Notes: generated by a model from the sequence alone, not told the origin. A stretch of 64,000 nucleotides of DNA from Paenibacillus tengchongensis (GCF_008973665.1 NZ_WACP01000003.1:186001-250000); one strand, 5' to 3'; numbered from the stretch's first letter, positions 32,677 through 44,729 are shown. Translations and numbers: made by a program.

Positions 32677-34626
32677 GTGAAGATGATTGGAGTGGATATT
32701 GGTACAACCTCGATTACGGGGCTGGTCTATAATTGCAAGCACAAGTCTGTGCTTGTTTCCGGTACAGTAACGGGGGAAACGGAAATCGGCAGCGGTCAGG
32801 CGTGGGAACGTCTGCAGGACCCGGAGATCATTCTCCGCCGGGTGCTGCAGCTGCTCGGACAATTGCAGCTGCAATATCCCGATATTGCCGGCATCGGGCT
32901 CACCGGCCAAATGCACGGTATTGTTTATACGGATAAGGAAGGGCAGCATGTCAGTCCGCTTTATACTTGGCAGGACGGCCGGGGAGGGCTGGCCTATGAC
33001 GATGCCCGCAGCTATGCCGGGCACCTAAGTGCCGTGACCGGGACCATCGTGGCTCCTGGCTACGGGCTGGCGACGCATTACTACAACGAGCGGCAGGGAC
33101 TCGTTCCGCCTGAGGCGGTCAGCTTCTGCACCATCGCGGATTATGTGTCGATGCGGCTGACCGGCCGGAAGTCACCGCTGATCGAAGCGACCCAGGCCGC
33201 CGGCATCGGCGGCTTCGACCTGCAGCTCGGGGATTTCCAGCGGAGCGGGCTGGAGCAAGCCGGCATTCGGCTGGAGCTTCTGCCGGAGATTGCTCCTTCC
33301 GGATCGCTGATCGGGCATACGCCGCGGGGAGTTCCGGTGTTCACATCCGTGGGCGATAATCAGGCCAGCTTCATGGGCAGCGTCCGCCGGCCCGCTGACA
33401 CGGCGCTGGTCAATATCGGTACAGGCAGCCAGCTGTCGGTGTGGCTGGAGGACGCCGCCGCTGCCGCTGCAATTTCTGCGGAGGGGATGGAGCTGCGCCC
33501 GTATCCCGGCGGCGGAGCGCTGCTGGTCGGTGCCGCACTAAGCGGCGGAAAGTCTTATGCGCTGCTGGAGAGCTTCTTCCGTCAGGTGATCGGGGCGTAT
33601 ACAGGCCATGCACCGGGAGAGCTGTACAGCTTCATGGAATGGCTGGCGCACAGTGAGCCGGGGCCTGCGGGCGGGCTTACGGTGAACACGCAGTTCCTGG
33701 GCACCCGGCGCGACCCCGGAGCCCGCGGCAGCATCTCGGGAATTTCCCCGGACAACTTTACGCCCGGCAGCTTCATTCATGGTTTTCAGCAGGGAATGGT
33801 CGATGAGCTGTATAGCTTCTACGAACAGATCCGGAAGAGTACGGATCTGGAATTCACAGCCGTGACCGGCTCCGGCAACGCCCTGCGGGCCAACCCGGCG
33901 TTATGCGCCAAGGTGCAGGCGACCTTCGGATTGCCGCTCCTGATGAGCGCGGCCAAGGAGGAGGCCGCAGTGGGGGCTGCGCTGTATGCGGCTGTGGCTG
34001 CGGGCGGGATTCCGGGCTTCATCGAAGCCGGGCGCCGCCTGCCTTCCGCAGCCGCCGCCGGAGCTTCAGGGCCTGTGCATCCGCCATTCAGCCGTCCGGA
34101 AGCGCCCGTGAGCCCGCAGCATCCGCCGCTGGATGCAGAGACCCGGGCGCGGCTCATGCGGACCTACGGTTTAACTCCCCGGGAGCAGATCATCCGGATC
34201 CAACCGGGAGCTTCCATCGGTCCGCTGATTCTCGGCCTGACCCGGGCGGAGCTTGAGGCGGCCGCCGAAGCTTATCCAGGCTTCTATAAGGCGGAGTTTG
34301 ACGAAGACGGCCGGGCGGTCTTTATTGAGATTGCCGATCCCGGTGAAGGGTACATTTGCCGTCTGCCGGACTGTGAAGCCGATCTGTTCCACACCAAGGC
34401 CGAGGAGCTGATCCCGCTGCTGGACGACCTGTCGCCGTATGACCGGGAGGATCCTGAATTGGGATATACCTACCGCTTTCCGGATCTCGGGGTAACCTTT
34501 TGGCGGCCTATTGCTCTTACTGAGGCGGATTTATTGACTGAGGAATACCTGGCGCTGCCGCCTGATATTTTGGAGGACGAGAAGCGTCAGCTATATTTTG
34601 AGAGCATTTCGGTCTGGAAGGTGTAG
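32677..34626 (+). CDS. FGGY sugar kinase (sedoheptulokinase-like) fused to an extra C-terminal domain
   Basis: The 649-residue protein starts with a complete FGGY kinase of about 460 residues: IGVDIGTTSITGLVY, LTGQMHGIVY, YTWQDGRG, the catalytic Asp in FTSVGDNQASF, NIGTGSQLS, and TGSGNALRANP. This fits the sedoheptulokinase branch. A Pro/Ala-rich linker follows (about 465-500, PPFSRPEAPVSPQHPP). Then comes an acidic C-terminal domain of about 150 residues (IGPLILGLTRAELEAA; YRFPDLGVTFWRPIAL; LYFESISVWKV) that resembles stand-alone small proteins of unknown function, not any FGGY extension I know. GTG 32677 follows AGGGAGAG. A terminator follows. Confidence 0.85.
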   Translation: MKMIGVDIGTTSITGLVYNCKHKSVLVSGTVTGETEIGSGQAWERLQDPEIILRRVLQLLGQLQLQYPDIAGIGLTGQMHGIVYTDKEGQHVSPLYTWQDGRGGLAYDDARSYAGHLSAVTGTIVAPGYGLATHYYNERQGLVPPEAVSFCTIADYVSMRLTGRKSPLIEATQAAGIGGFDLQLGDFQRSGLEQAGIRLELLPEIAPSGSLIGHTPRGVPVFTSVGDNQASFMGSVRRPADTALVNIGTGSQLSVWLEDAAAAAAISAEGMELRPYPGGGALLVGAALSGGKSYALLESFFRQVIGAYTGHAPGELYSFMEWLAHSEPGPAGGLTVNTQFLGTRRDPGARGSISGISPDNFTPGSFIHGFQQGMVDELYSFYEQIRKSTDLEFTAVTGSGNALRANPALCAKVQATFGLPLLMSAAKEEAAVGAALYAAVAAGGIPGFIEAGRRLPSAAAAGASGPVHPPFSRPEAPVSPQHPPLDAETRARLMRTYGLTPREQIIRIQPGASIGPLILGLTRAELEAAAEAYPGFYKAEFDEDGRAVFIEIADPGEGYICRLPDCEADLFHTKAEELIPLLDDLSPYDREDPELGYTYRFPDLGVTFWRPIALTEADLLTEEYLALPPDILEDEKRQLYFESISVWKV

Positions 34627-34648
34627 CTGTTCCATATCCCGGAATTCA

Positions 34649-34679
34649 CCCTGCACGCAGTTAGCGGCGCAGGGTTTTT
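34649..34679 (+). terminator. Rho-independent terminator
   Basis: CCCTGC (34649-34654) pairs with GCAGGG (34669-34674), followed by T5. It ends the TetR/FGGY unit. Confidence 0.75.
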
Positions 34680-34743
34680 GGCGTGCGGATCTCCTTGCCA
34701 GCAGCAGTGTGCGGGACCGGGTCTGGTTTTATATGACATTAAT

Positions 34744-34825
34744 CTTTCCTGAGGGAAAAACAGTTTGACATCAGAAACAATAGGCAGTATTTTAATATAT
34801 ATAAAATAAGTTTCTCCAAGGAAAC
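34744..34825 (+). promoter_or_regulatory. Promoter with two MntR-like boxes
   Basis: TTGACA at 34765-34770 and TATTTT at 34788-34793 (17-base spacer) form the promoter of the metal ABC operon. It is flanked by CTTTCCTGAGGGAAA (34744-34758) and GTTTCTCCAAGGAAAC (34810-34825), both of the TTTNCCNNAGGAAAC form seen in B. subtilis MntR sites. The match is by eye. Confidence 0.55.
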
Positions 34826-34885
34826 ATTATTAGCGCAATGCACATTATTTCACTTTGGACAATTTATGATTCTGGAGGAGAGAAG

Positions 34886-35857
34886 ATGAGAAGCCATGGA
34901 TTGAAGCGTGTAAGGACGATCGGAGCGGCTGTGCTGACCTTGATGCTGTTAACTACGGCATGCGCACAGGGAAACGGCGGCAACAGCGCAGCAGGCGGCG
35001 GTGAGGGGCGGATTCAAGTCGTAACCACCATCGCGCAAATTGCTGAGCCGGTCAGTGTGATCGGCGGAGATAAAGTGCAGGTGGATAGTTTAATGGGTCC
35101 CGGCGTCGATCCGCATCTGTATACGGCGACCCAAGGTGATATCGCCAAGCTGAGCGGTGCCGACCTCATTCTCTACAGCGGCCTGCATCTGGAAGGGCAG
35201 ATGAGCGAGGTGTTCACCGAAATCGGCAAGACGCGGCCCGCAGTGGCCATCTCGGAGCAAATCCCCGAAGACCAGCTCCTGAAGGACGGGGAAGGAGCGA
35301 CTGATCCGCATGTCTGGTTTGACATTGAGCTGTGGAAGCAGGCGCTTGCTCATGCCACCGAAGAGCTGAAGAAGCTGTCGCCGGAGAATGCGGAAGCTTT
35401 TGAAGACAACAAGAACGCTTATTTTACCGAGCTGGACACCTTAAACGAAGCCTCAAAAAGCAAATTGGCCGAAATTCCCGAAGCGCGGCGGACGCTGATT
35501 ACGGCCCACGATGCTTTCGGCTACTTCGGACGTGCCAATGGAGTTGAGGTCGTGGGGCTGCAGGGCCTCAGTACGGAAGATGAATTCGGCGTTTCCGACA
35601 TAGACGATACGATTGACCTGCTGCTGGAGAACGGAATCCCGGCCGTGTTCGTGGAGAGCAGCATCAATCCCAAATCCATCGAAGCGGTCATTGAGGGCGC
35701 CAAGAGCCGGGGGCATGAGGTCGTTCTGGGCGGTGAGCTGTTCTCGGACGCGATGGGCGAAGCTGGGACTTCCGAGGGCACTTATTTAGGGATGTACAAA
35801 CATAATGTAGACACCATCTACGAAGCGTTAAGCGGAGGGGGCGGGGGCAATGAGTGA
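34886..35857 (+). CDS. mntA: Metal ABC transporter substrate-binding lipoprotein (MntA-like)
   Basis: The 323-residue lipoprotein has a signal with lipobox LTTAC (Cys26) and is anchored outside. It belongs to the cluster 9 (ZnuA/MntA) family; metal ligands appear as His in DPHLY, His in DPHVW and His in TAHDAFGYF, plus an acidic residue in the C-terminal region. The family carries Mn2+ or Zn2+. It lacks the His-rich loop common in zinc-binding ZnuA, and the upstream boxes look like MntR sites, which favours manganese. ATG 34886 follows GGAGGAGAG. Confidence 0.85.
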   Translation: MRSHGLKRVRTIGAAVLTLMLLTTACAQGNGGNSAAGGGEGRIQVVTTIAQIAEPVSVIGGDKVQVDSLMGPGVDPHLYTATQGDIAKLSGADLILYSGLHLEGQMSEVFTEIGKTRPAVAISEQIPEDQLLKDGEGATDPHVWFDIELWKQALAHATEELKKLSPENAEAFEDNKNAYFTELDTLNEASKSKLAEIPEARRTLITAHDAFGYFGRANGVEVVGLQGLSTEDEFGVSDIDDTIDLLLENGIPAVFVESSINPKSIEAVIEGAKSRGHEVVLGGELFSDAMGEAGTSEGTYLGMYKHNVDTIYEALSGGGGGNE

Positions 35858-36578
35858 TCTTGCAGTTGAAGGCTTAAGCGCCTCTTACCGGCAAAATAAA
35901 GTGCTGCACGACGTCTCCTTTCAGGTGCAGCCCGGAACGCTGACGGCCATTGTCGGACCCAACGGGGCCGGCAAATCGACACTGCTGAAGGTGATGCTGG
36001 GGCTGCACCCCAAGCTGTCCGGCCAGGTGACGTTCTGGGGCAGGCCGCTGACAGAGGTCAAGACGCGGATCGGCTATGTGCCGCAGCGAGGCTCGGTGGA
36101 CTGGGATTTCCCGACGGATGCGCTCGATGTGGTGACGATGGGGCTTTACGGCAAAGTCGGCTGGCTGAAACGGCCTAAGGCCGCTCACCGCGAGCAGGCG
36201 ATGGCTGCGCTGGAGAAGATGGGCATGGCCGGCTATGCCCGCCGCCAGATCAGCCAGTTATCCGGCGGACAGCAGCAGCGGGTCTTTCTCGCGAGGGCCC
36301 TGGTGCAGAATTCCGACCTGTACTTCCTGGATGAGCCGCTGGCCGGCGTCGACGCAGCCACCGAGACGGCGATTATGACGACGCTGCGGCTCCTGAAGGA
36401 GCAGGGCAAGACGGTGATGGTTGTCCACCATGATCTGCATACGGTCGAAGCGTATTTCGACCATGTGCTGCTGCTGAACCGGACGGTGGTTGCCCATGGC
36501 GGCACGGCGGAGGCTTTTACCAAAGATCAGGTGTACCGTGCTTACGGCGGGGCACTGCGCTGGACCGGAGGTGCATGA
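35850..36578 (+). CDS. mntB: Metal ABC transporter ATP-binding protein (MntB-like)
   Basis: The 242-residue ATPase has Walker A VGPNGAGKSTLLKV, Q-loop GYVPQRGSVDWDFP, signature SQLSGGQQQRVFLAR, Walker B LYFLDEPLAGVD and H-loop VVHHDLHTV. GSVDWDFP is characteristic of the metal-importing MntB/ZnuC family. It overlaps the binding-protein gene by eight bases and is followed directly by two permeases. Confidence 0.92.
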   Translation: MSDLAVEGLSASYRQNKVLHDVSFQVQPGTLTAIVGPNGAGKSTLLKVMLGLHPKLSGQVTFWGRPLTEVKTRIGYVPQRGSVDWDFPTDALDVVTMGLYGKVGWLKRPKAAHREQAMAALEKMGMAGYARRQISQLSGGQQQRVFLARALVQNSDLYFLDEPLAGVDAATETAIMTTLRLLKEQGKTVMVVHHDLHTVEAYFDHVLLLNRTVVAHGGTAEAFTKDQVYRAYGGALRWTGGA

Positions 36579-36581
36579 TTG

Positions 36582-37502
36582 ATGCTTGCCGGACTCTCAC
36601 CGAATACACAGTGGGTATTGATCAGCACCTTGATTCTAGGGATGGCTTCCGGATTGACCGGCTGTCTGGCTTACTGGAAAAGACAAAGCCTGATGAGCGA
36701 CGCACTCTCGCATGCCGCCCTGCCGGGCGTTGTCATCGCCTTTGCGCTGCTGGGCTTCAAGAGCATTCCCGGCATGATCGCCGGGGCGGCCGTGAGTGCG
36801 CTGCTCGGCTTCCTGTTCATCCAGTGGATCCAGTCCTCGTCCAAAATCAAAGAGGATACGGCGATGGGGATCATCCTGTCGATCTTCTTCGGACTCGGCA
36901 TGATGCTCCTGTCCATCGTGAACCGTACGGCCGGCGGCGGACAGAGCGGGCTGGACTCCTTTATCTTCGGGCAGGCGGCCTCGATGACCGGCAAGGATGT
37001 AAGGACGATGTCGGCGCTGGCGCTGGCCGTCATTGCCGTAGTCGCGGCAGGCTTCAAGGAATGGAAGCTGTTTCTGTTCGACAGCGATTTTGCCAGAGGC
37101 CTCGGACTCCCCGGAAGGCTGATGAACGGCATTTACATGTCCATGCTGATACTGGTCATCGTTATCGGCATTCAGGCAGTCGGCGTCATCCTGATGTCCG
37201 CCCTGCTGATTATTCCGCCGGTGAGCGCCAGATACTGGACGCAGTCCTTTAAGCGGATGCTCATGCTTTCCGCGCTGTTCGGCGGAGGGGCAGGGGCTGC
37301 CGGAACCTGGATCAGCACGCTGGGCAAAGGGTGGCCTACGGGACCTTTTATCGTTGTGGCGTCGTCCTCGCTGTTCCTGGTTTCGCTGGTCTTCGGCTCC
37401 CAGAAGGGCTGGCTGGCGAAATGGCGCCATGTGCAGGCGCATAAACGGCAGGCTGCGGAACCGCTGCGGCAGACGGCCCGGAAGGAGGGGGAGGCTATAT
37501 GA
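36582..37502 (+). CDS. mntC: Metal ABC transporter permease (MntC-like)
   Basis: The 306-residue permease has about eight helices and the ABC-3 family pattern, starting MLAGLSPNTQWVLISTLILG with ALSHAALPGVVIAFALLGFK and FGLGMMLLSIVNR. ATG 36582 is preceded by a TTG at 36579; the ATPase stop lies immediately before. It overlaps the next permease by four bases. Two permease genes together are typical of MntABCD rather than the single permease of ZnuABC. Confidence 0.9.
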   Translation: MLAGLSPNTQWVLISTLILGMASGLTGCLAYWKRQSLMSDALSHAALPGVVIAFALLGFKSIPGMIAGAAVSALLGFLFIQWIQSSSKIKEDTAMGIILSIFFGLGMMLLSIVNRTAGGGQSGLDSFIFGQAASMTGKDVRTMSALALAVIAVVAAGFKEWKLFLFDSDFARGLGLPGRLMNGIYMSMLILVIVIGIQAVGVILMSALLIIPPVSARYWTQSFKRMLMLSALFGGGAGAAGTWISTLGKGWPTGPFIVVASSSLFLVSLVFGSQKGWLAKWRHVQAHKRQAAEPLRQTARKEGEAI

Positions 37503-38386
37503 GCTACACCGGCTGGATTCTGCTTACGGCTTCACTGGTCGGGTTAACCTGCGGACTTGTCGGCACCTTTCTGATACTGCGGCGGATGGCGATGATGGCC
37601 GATGCCATCAGCCACAGCGTACTGCTCGGCATCGTCGTCGCGTATCTGATTACCAGACAGCTGAGCGGCGGGCATATGCTGATCGGCTCCATCGTCGCCG
37701 GGCTGCTCACCGCGCTGCTGGTCCAGTTCCTGCAATCGCGCGGCGTGGCCCATGATGCCTCCATCGGGGTGGTGTTCACGACCCTCTTCGCCGCAGGAGT
37801 GATTCTGATTGCCACACAGGTTGGCAATGCCCATCTGGATGTGAAGCATGCGCTTATGGGCGAGATCACCTTCGTCCCTTGGAACACGGTGGAGGTGCCG
37901 TGGCTTGGGGCGGTTCCCCAGGCAACGCTGCTGCTCTTCATCGTGCTGGTCATTGTCCTTACCGTAATCATCGCCTTGTATAAAGAGTGGAAGATCACCT
38001 CCTTTGACCCGGCGCTGGCCGCCAGCCTCGGATTGCCCGTAGCTTTGCTGCATTACCTGTTCATGACACTGGTATCCGTGACCACCGTTGCTTCCTTCGA
38101 TGCGGTCGGCGCGATCATGGTCGTGGCGATGCTGATTACTCCGGCTGCAGCCGCCTATCTGTGGACGGAGCGGCTGTCCGTAATGCTGCTGCTCAGCTGC
38201 GGCTTCGGCGTTCTGGCGGCGGTCGCGGGCTACTATATCGCGGTGCTGCTCGACACTTCGATCTCCGGCTCGATGGCCTTTGCCGCAGGGCTGGTGTTCA
38301 TTGTCAGCTTCCTGGCTTCGCCGGTGAACGGTGTGCTTGCCAGGCATTTCCGGGCACCGTCCATGGCGGAGGAGCAGGGGCGGTAG
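37499..38386 (+). CDS. mntD: Metal ABC transporter permease (MntD-like)
   Basis: The 295-residue second permease shows the same fold as its neighbour (ADAISHSVLLGIVVAYL; LFAAGVILIATQVGNAHLD; VGAIMVVAMLITPAAAAYLW). The conserved aspartate-His near the first helices is present. It overlaps the previous gene by four bases (ATGA) and ends before a strong terminator hairpin, so it is the last gene of the operon. Confidence 0.9.
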   Translation: MSYTGWILLTASLVGLTCGLVGTFLILRRMAMMADAISHSVLLGIVVAYLITRQLSGGHMLIGSIVAGLLTALLVQFLQSRGVAHDASIGVVFTTLFAAGVILIATQVGNAHLDVKHALMGEITFVPWNTVEVPWLGAVPQATLLLFIVLVIVLTVIIALYKEWKITSFDPALAASLGLPVALLHYLFMTLVSVTTVASFDAVGAIMVVAMLITPAAAAYLWTERLSVMLLLSCGFGVLAAVAGYYIAVLLDTSISGSMAFAAGLVFIVSFLASPVNGVLARHFRAPSMAEEQGR

Positions 38387-38436
38387 CCCGGTTCAGGCGG
38401 GAGGATTCCCGTTCCAATATGAAGAAGCATAAACAC

Positions 38437-38486
38437 ACAGAGCAGCGATCCTCCGTTAAGGAGAATGGCTGCTCTGTTCATTTTTC
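38437..38486 (+). terminator. Rho-independent terminator
   Basis: ACAGAGCAGC pairs with GCTGCTCTGT, with an inner CTCC/GGAG stem, followed by T-rich sequence. It ends the metal ABC operon. A hairpin with nearly the same outer stem ends lacZ at 39259. Confidence 0.85.
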
Positions 38487-38513
38487 CTTTTTCGTGGGAT
38501 TCCGCTTTGTCTG

Positions 38514-39155
38514 CTATCTTCTGAACATCCGGGGGAACTGTCTGACGACCGCTTCGCTGAGGGCATCGGCCATCATTAAAGCCCCTTGCTCAATACGCTC
38601 AAAGATATCCACGCTCTCCTTGTACTGCCCGTTTAGGATAGCCAAGGCTTCCGCTTTGGTCATCTCCAGATGTGAATAGAAAAGCTTCTTAAAAGCGCCT
38701 TTCGGTAAATAGGGATTGATACGGTTAAGAAAATCGATAATCTGATCGGCGTTGGCATACCATTTATTCTCCGCCTCCGCTGCGGCAACGGTATCGCCTT
38801 TTTTGGCTGCTTTAATCAGATCGGCAGCAATCGTCAGATGCTCTGTGATCAGCTTGCTATAAGCCTCGGCGATCTTCGGTCCGTAAAAGGGCTGGAGCGC
38901 CGCTCCCATATCGGGGGCGTTGCGCAGCAGCCGGGCCAGCACCACATCGATGTCGGGCAGGGTGAAGGCGAGGCTGTTAATCGCAAGGCGCGTCCAATAG
39001 ACATGCTGCTCCCACAGCAGGCGCATGTGATTGCGGAAAGCCAGCTCAGACGGGGTGATGAACCTGGCTTGCGGTCCAGGATAAGCAGAACGGAACATAG
39101 ATGCAGGGTGAGGCCCTGCAGATTCGGGAGCGCGGACTCCCCAGTAAGTGTACAT
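38514..39155 (-). CDS. Four-helix-type protein of unknown function (often misnamed acetylglutamate kinase)
   Basis: The 213-residue protein is mostly helical, with LAFRNHMRLLWEQHVYWTRL, two or more conserved His/Asp/Glu residues (HLTIAADLIKAAKKGD) and no signal peptide. Proteins of this type are widespread in Paenibacillus and Bacillus and are sometimes labelled acetylglutamate kinase, which the sequence does not support: no kinase fold motif is present. ATG 39155 follows AAGGAGG. It stands alone between two terminators. Confidence 0.7.
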   Translation of the reverse strand: MYTYWGVRAPESAGPHPASMFRSAYPGPQARFITPSELAFRNHMRLLWEQHVYWTRLAINSLAFTLPDIDVVLARLLRNAPDMGAALQPFYGPKIAEAYSKLITEHLTIAADLIKAAKKGDTVAAAEAENKWYANADQIIDFLNRINPYLPKGAFKKLFYSHLEMTKAEALAILNGQYKESVDIFERIEQGALMMADALSEAVVRQFPRMFRR

Positions 39156-39258
39156 GCCTATAGCCTCCTTAATCTACTTGTGCCATCATATGCCGGAGCG
39201 CCCATGGCGTTCTGAAAAAGGTGCCTGCCGCTCAAAAAAGACCCGTTCAGGAGCGTCT

Positions 39259-39305
39259 CAAAAAAGCAGAGCAGCGATCCGCTGGTAAAGGGGACCGCTG
39301 CTCTG
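39259..39305 (-). terminator. Rho-independent terminator of lacZ
   Basis: On the minus strand CAGAGCAGCG pairs with CGCTGCTCTG (39267-39276 and 39296-39305) and is followed by T6 (39260-39265 as A6 on the plus strand). It lies just past the lacZ stop. Confidence 0.9.
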
Positions 39306-39322
39306 TTCTTGTATTATGCCAT

Positions 39323-42436
<3,114 letters not shown>

Positions 42437-42728
42437 TTATGTTTAGATATTCATATTATAAACGCGCCTCTGCGTCCGGTATATATAAGGATATTATGCA
42501 GATATATAAGAATATGAAACCATGGTGCTTTTCGGTGTACAGCTGAAACCGAGATGCGGCGGAACAGAGGACCCGATCATCCGTAAACAGGATCGTGAAG
42601 GGCCGATGCGTAGACTCCCTGTCCTCAGAGTGCGGGGGGACTTAAACCGAAGGAGCGGTAGCTTTCTGCTGTCGAAAGTCCAAACATTTCCGGCTGCACC
42701 CCCCATGTGTTTCAAAAGTTTAACTATA

Positions 42729-42913
42729 TAGTTTGATTTTGGCACACTAATTTTGCTGTCTTTACTGATTTCAGACATCTAAGTGGATTATCGCATCTTA
42801 ATTTGGACGATATTAGCGTCATCATGGATTGTCGTACCTATTCAGTGGCGGATATCCAACTAGATTTGCGGTAAGCTCCATACAGGTGAAATTAGGTGGC
42901 GATTTTCCAACTA
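42729..42913. repeat. Intergenic element R3 (four 51-bp-spaced motifs), opposite orientation
   Basis: The 185-bp element is the reverse complement of the copies at 18221 and 22829. Read on the minus strand it begins TAGTTGGAAAATCGCCACCT, and the second forward motif follows exactly 51 bp later. It is flanked by an AT-rich spacer before the SOS-controlled operon. From 42480 to 42728, between the lacZ start and this element, I see no recognisable gene. Confidence 0.9.
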
Positions 42914-43212
42914 TATAAGTGAACAAAAGTACTCTACAAAAAAGCTGGAGTGCGAGGTGGGAGTATAGTTAGATTGCCGCCGCTTGCTTTTCGCATACAC
43001 TTGGCTCCAAATTTAATAACGTCCGGGGTGAAGAGGGATGTTTTCGATTTTGGAAATAGAAAGAACCCGGCGGGCATTAGTCTGGCGGGTAATTGCCTGA
43101 AAATTTGCGCATGATAAGTCAAAGCTGCATAGAATAAGTCAAATATTGTGAGTCATTCGGATGGCTGTCATCATTTATACATAATCATTCCAGTTGAGGA
43201 ATATACTCATGA
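42914..43212. other. Intergenic spacer without recognised gene
   Basis: The roughly 300 bases between element R3 and the SOS promoter hold no convincing reading frame. A short direct repeat ATAAGTCAAA occurs twice near 43115 and 43136, and ACCCG/CGGGT flanks a small hairpin near 43068-43091. Nothing else is claimed. Confidence 0.4.
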
Positions 43213-43257
43213 TTGATTAACGAACATCTGTTTGGTTATAATACAAACAAATGTTCT
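43213..43257 (+). promoter_or_regulatory. SOS promoter with two LexA (DinR) boxes
   Basis: CGAACATCTGTTTG (43221-43234) and, on the other strand, AGAACATTTGTTTG (43244-43257) closely match the Bacillus LexA box CGAACNNNNGTTCG. They flank a TATAAT at 43237-43242, with TTGATT as -35. The operon downstream encodes a Y-family polymerase, as expected for DNA-damage control. Confidence 0.85.
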
Positions 43258-43279
43258 TATTTTATGGAGGCGATCAGTC

Positions 43280-43477
43280 ATGAGAATGGCTATTGGTCAA
43301 ATCGTTGAAATCATATATCAAGACAAGGCGGGCAAGATCACGCAGCGGAAGATCGAGGTTCTGGGCATCCGCGACGGCAGGATCCGGGCGAATTGCCTCA
43401 CTACCGGTTCGCCGCGGGTATTCCTGGCAACGGGCATTCTGGCATGGTATCCGGAACGGGGGCGGCGGCATGCCTAA
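43280..43477 (+). CDS. Small protein preceding the Y-family polymerase
   Basis: A 65-residue protein starting at ATG 43280 after GGAGGCGATCAGTC. The sequence IGQIVEIIYQDKAGKITQRK then VLGIRDGRIRANCLTTG looks like a small beta-barrel of WYL-like character, but I do not recognise the family. It overlaps the polymerase start by eight bases, so the two are probably translationally coupled. Placement under LexA boxes suggests a role in translesion synthesis or its control. Confidence 0.7.
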   Translation: MRMAIGQIVEIIYQDKAGKITQRKIEVLGIRDGRIRANCLTTGSPRVFLATGILAWYPERGRRHA

Positions 43478-44729
43478 GGAACGGCTGATTCTGCTTTCGG
43501 ACTGCCAGTCCTTTTACGCGAGCGTCGAGAAGGCGGCTCATCCCGAATACAAAGATAAGCCTGTGGCCGTAGGCGACCCGGCGCGGATGAACGGAATTGT
43601 GCTGGCGGCCTGTCCCATGGCCAAAGCCCGCGGGGTGACCACGGCTTCCCGCGTAGGCGAAGCGCTGGCTAAATGCCCCGAGCTTATCGTCATCCGGCCG
43701 CGGATGGGCACGTACATTAAGGTCTCGCTGCTGATCTCGCAGATTTACCACAGCTATACGGATCTGGTCGAGCCGTTCAGCATTGATGAGCAGTTTCTCG
43801 ATGTGACAGGCTCGCTCAGCTGTTTCGGGGAAGATGTGCCGGGAATCATCCGCTCCATCCAGGAGCATGTCCTATTGTCCACCGGCGTCTGGACCCGGGT
43901 CGGAATCGGGCCAACCAAAATTCTGGCCAAAATGGCCAACAACTTCGCCAAGAAGCAGAAAGACGGCATTTTTCGGCTGGATTATGACAACATCGGTCAG
44001 GTGCTCTGGCCGTTGCCTGTCCATGACATGTTTATGGTGGCTAACCGGATGGCCCGGAATTTTTACCATATGGGGATTACCACGATCGGCGATATCGCCC
44101 GGATGGAGCTGGGTGAATTTAAGCAGAGAATGCGGACCACGATGGGTAAGCAAAGCGACATTCAGGCGGAGTATTATTGGCAGACGGCGCGCGGCATCGA
44201 TCCGAGCCCCGTCGTCACCGGGATGCGGCACCAGGTTAAATCGGTCGGTCATGGAAAAGCGCTGCGCTGGAACCTGTACACCCGGCTGCCGGAGATCGAG
44301 GTCGTGCTGCTGGAGCTGGTGATCGAAGTATGCCAGCGGGCGCGGCGGTACCGGTATATGGGAGCTGTGGTATCTATTGCGGTGTCCGAGACGGACGGCC
44401 ATAAATCGAACTCGTATACCCGGCAAATGACGCTGCCCGAGCCTTCGGCTTTGACGCATGAGGTGGCTGCCGCAGCTTACCGCCTTTTTGTGGACAATTG
44501 GACCGGAATGCCTTTAAGCCGTCTGGCCATCTCCATCTCCCAGCTGAGCGATGACCGCGTCATGCAGCTCACGTTGTTCGAAGACCGTGTCCGCACGTAC
44601 AACAGGGAACGGGCCGTTGACCAGATCAAGACGCGGTACGGCAGCCGGGCGCTGATCCGGGCGTCCTCGCTTCTGGAATCGGCGGTTGCCCTGGAGCGGG
44701 CGGAACAGATCGGGGGACATTACAAATGA
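43470..44729 (+). CDS. Y-family DNA polymerase (UvrX/DinB-like)
   Basis: The 419-residue protein is a translesion polymerase of the UvrX/ImpB group: LLSDCQSFYASVEKA (first catalytic Asp), YTDLVEPFSIDEQFLDVTGS (catalytic Asp/Glu) and GVWTRVGIGPTKILAKMANN. The C-terminal little-finger domain is present and ends near a DRVRTYNRERAVDQIK segment. ATG 43470 overlaps the small gene before it. Expression is likely SOS-induced. It overlaps the next gene by four bases. Confidence 0.92.
   Translation: MPKERLILLSDCQSFYASVEKAAHPEYKDKPVAVGDPARMNGIVLAACPMAKARGVTTASRVGEALAKCPELIVIRPRMGTYIKVSLLISQIYHSYTDLVEPFSIDEQFLDVTGSLSCFGEDVPGIIRSIQEHVLLSTGVWTRVGIGPTKILAKMANNFAKKQKDGIFRLDYDNIGQVLWPLPVHDMFMVANRMARNFYHMGITTIGDIARMELGEFKQRMRTTMGKQSDIQAEYYWQTARGIDPSPVVTGMRHQVKSVGHGKALRWNLYTRLPEIEVVLLELVIEVCQRARRYRYMGAVVSIAVSETDGHKSNSYTRQMTLPEPSALTHEVAAAAYRLFVDNWTGMPLSRLAISISQLSDDRVMQLTLFEDRVRTYNRERAVDQIKTRYGSRALIRASSLLESAVALERAEQIGGHYK

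Noticed and set aside
31819..33024. 401-codon open frame on the minus strand
   Set aside because: It lies across the TetR gene, the FGGY gene start and a promoter region; no family motif or ribosome site is seen.
38514..39155. Acetylglutamate kinase
   Set aside because: No amino-acid kinase motifs are visible; the name would come only from misannotated relatives.
42480..42728. Possible gene fragment between lacZ and element R3
   Set aside because: Frames exist on both strands but none has a ribosome site or recognisable motif.
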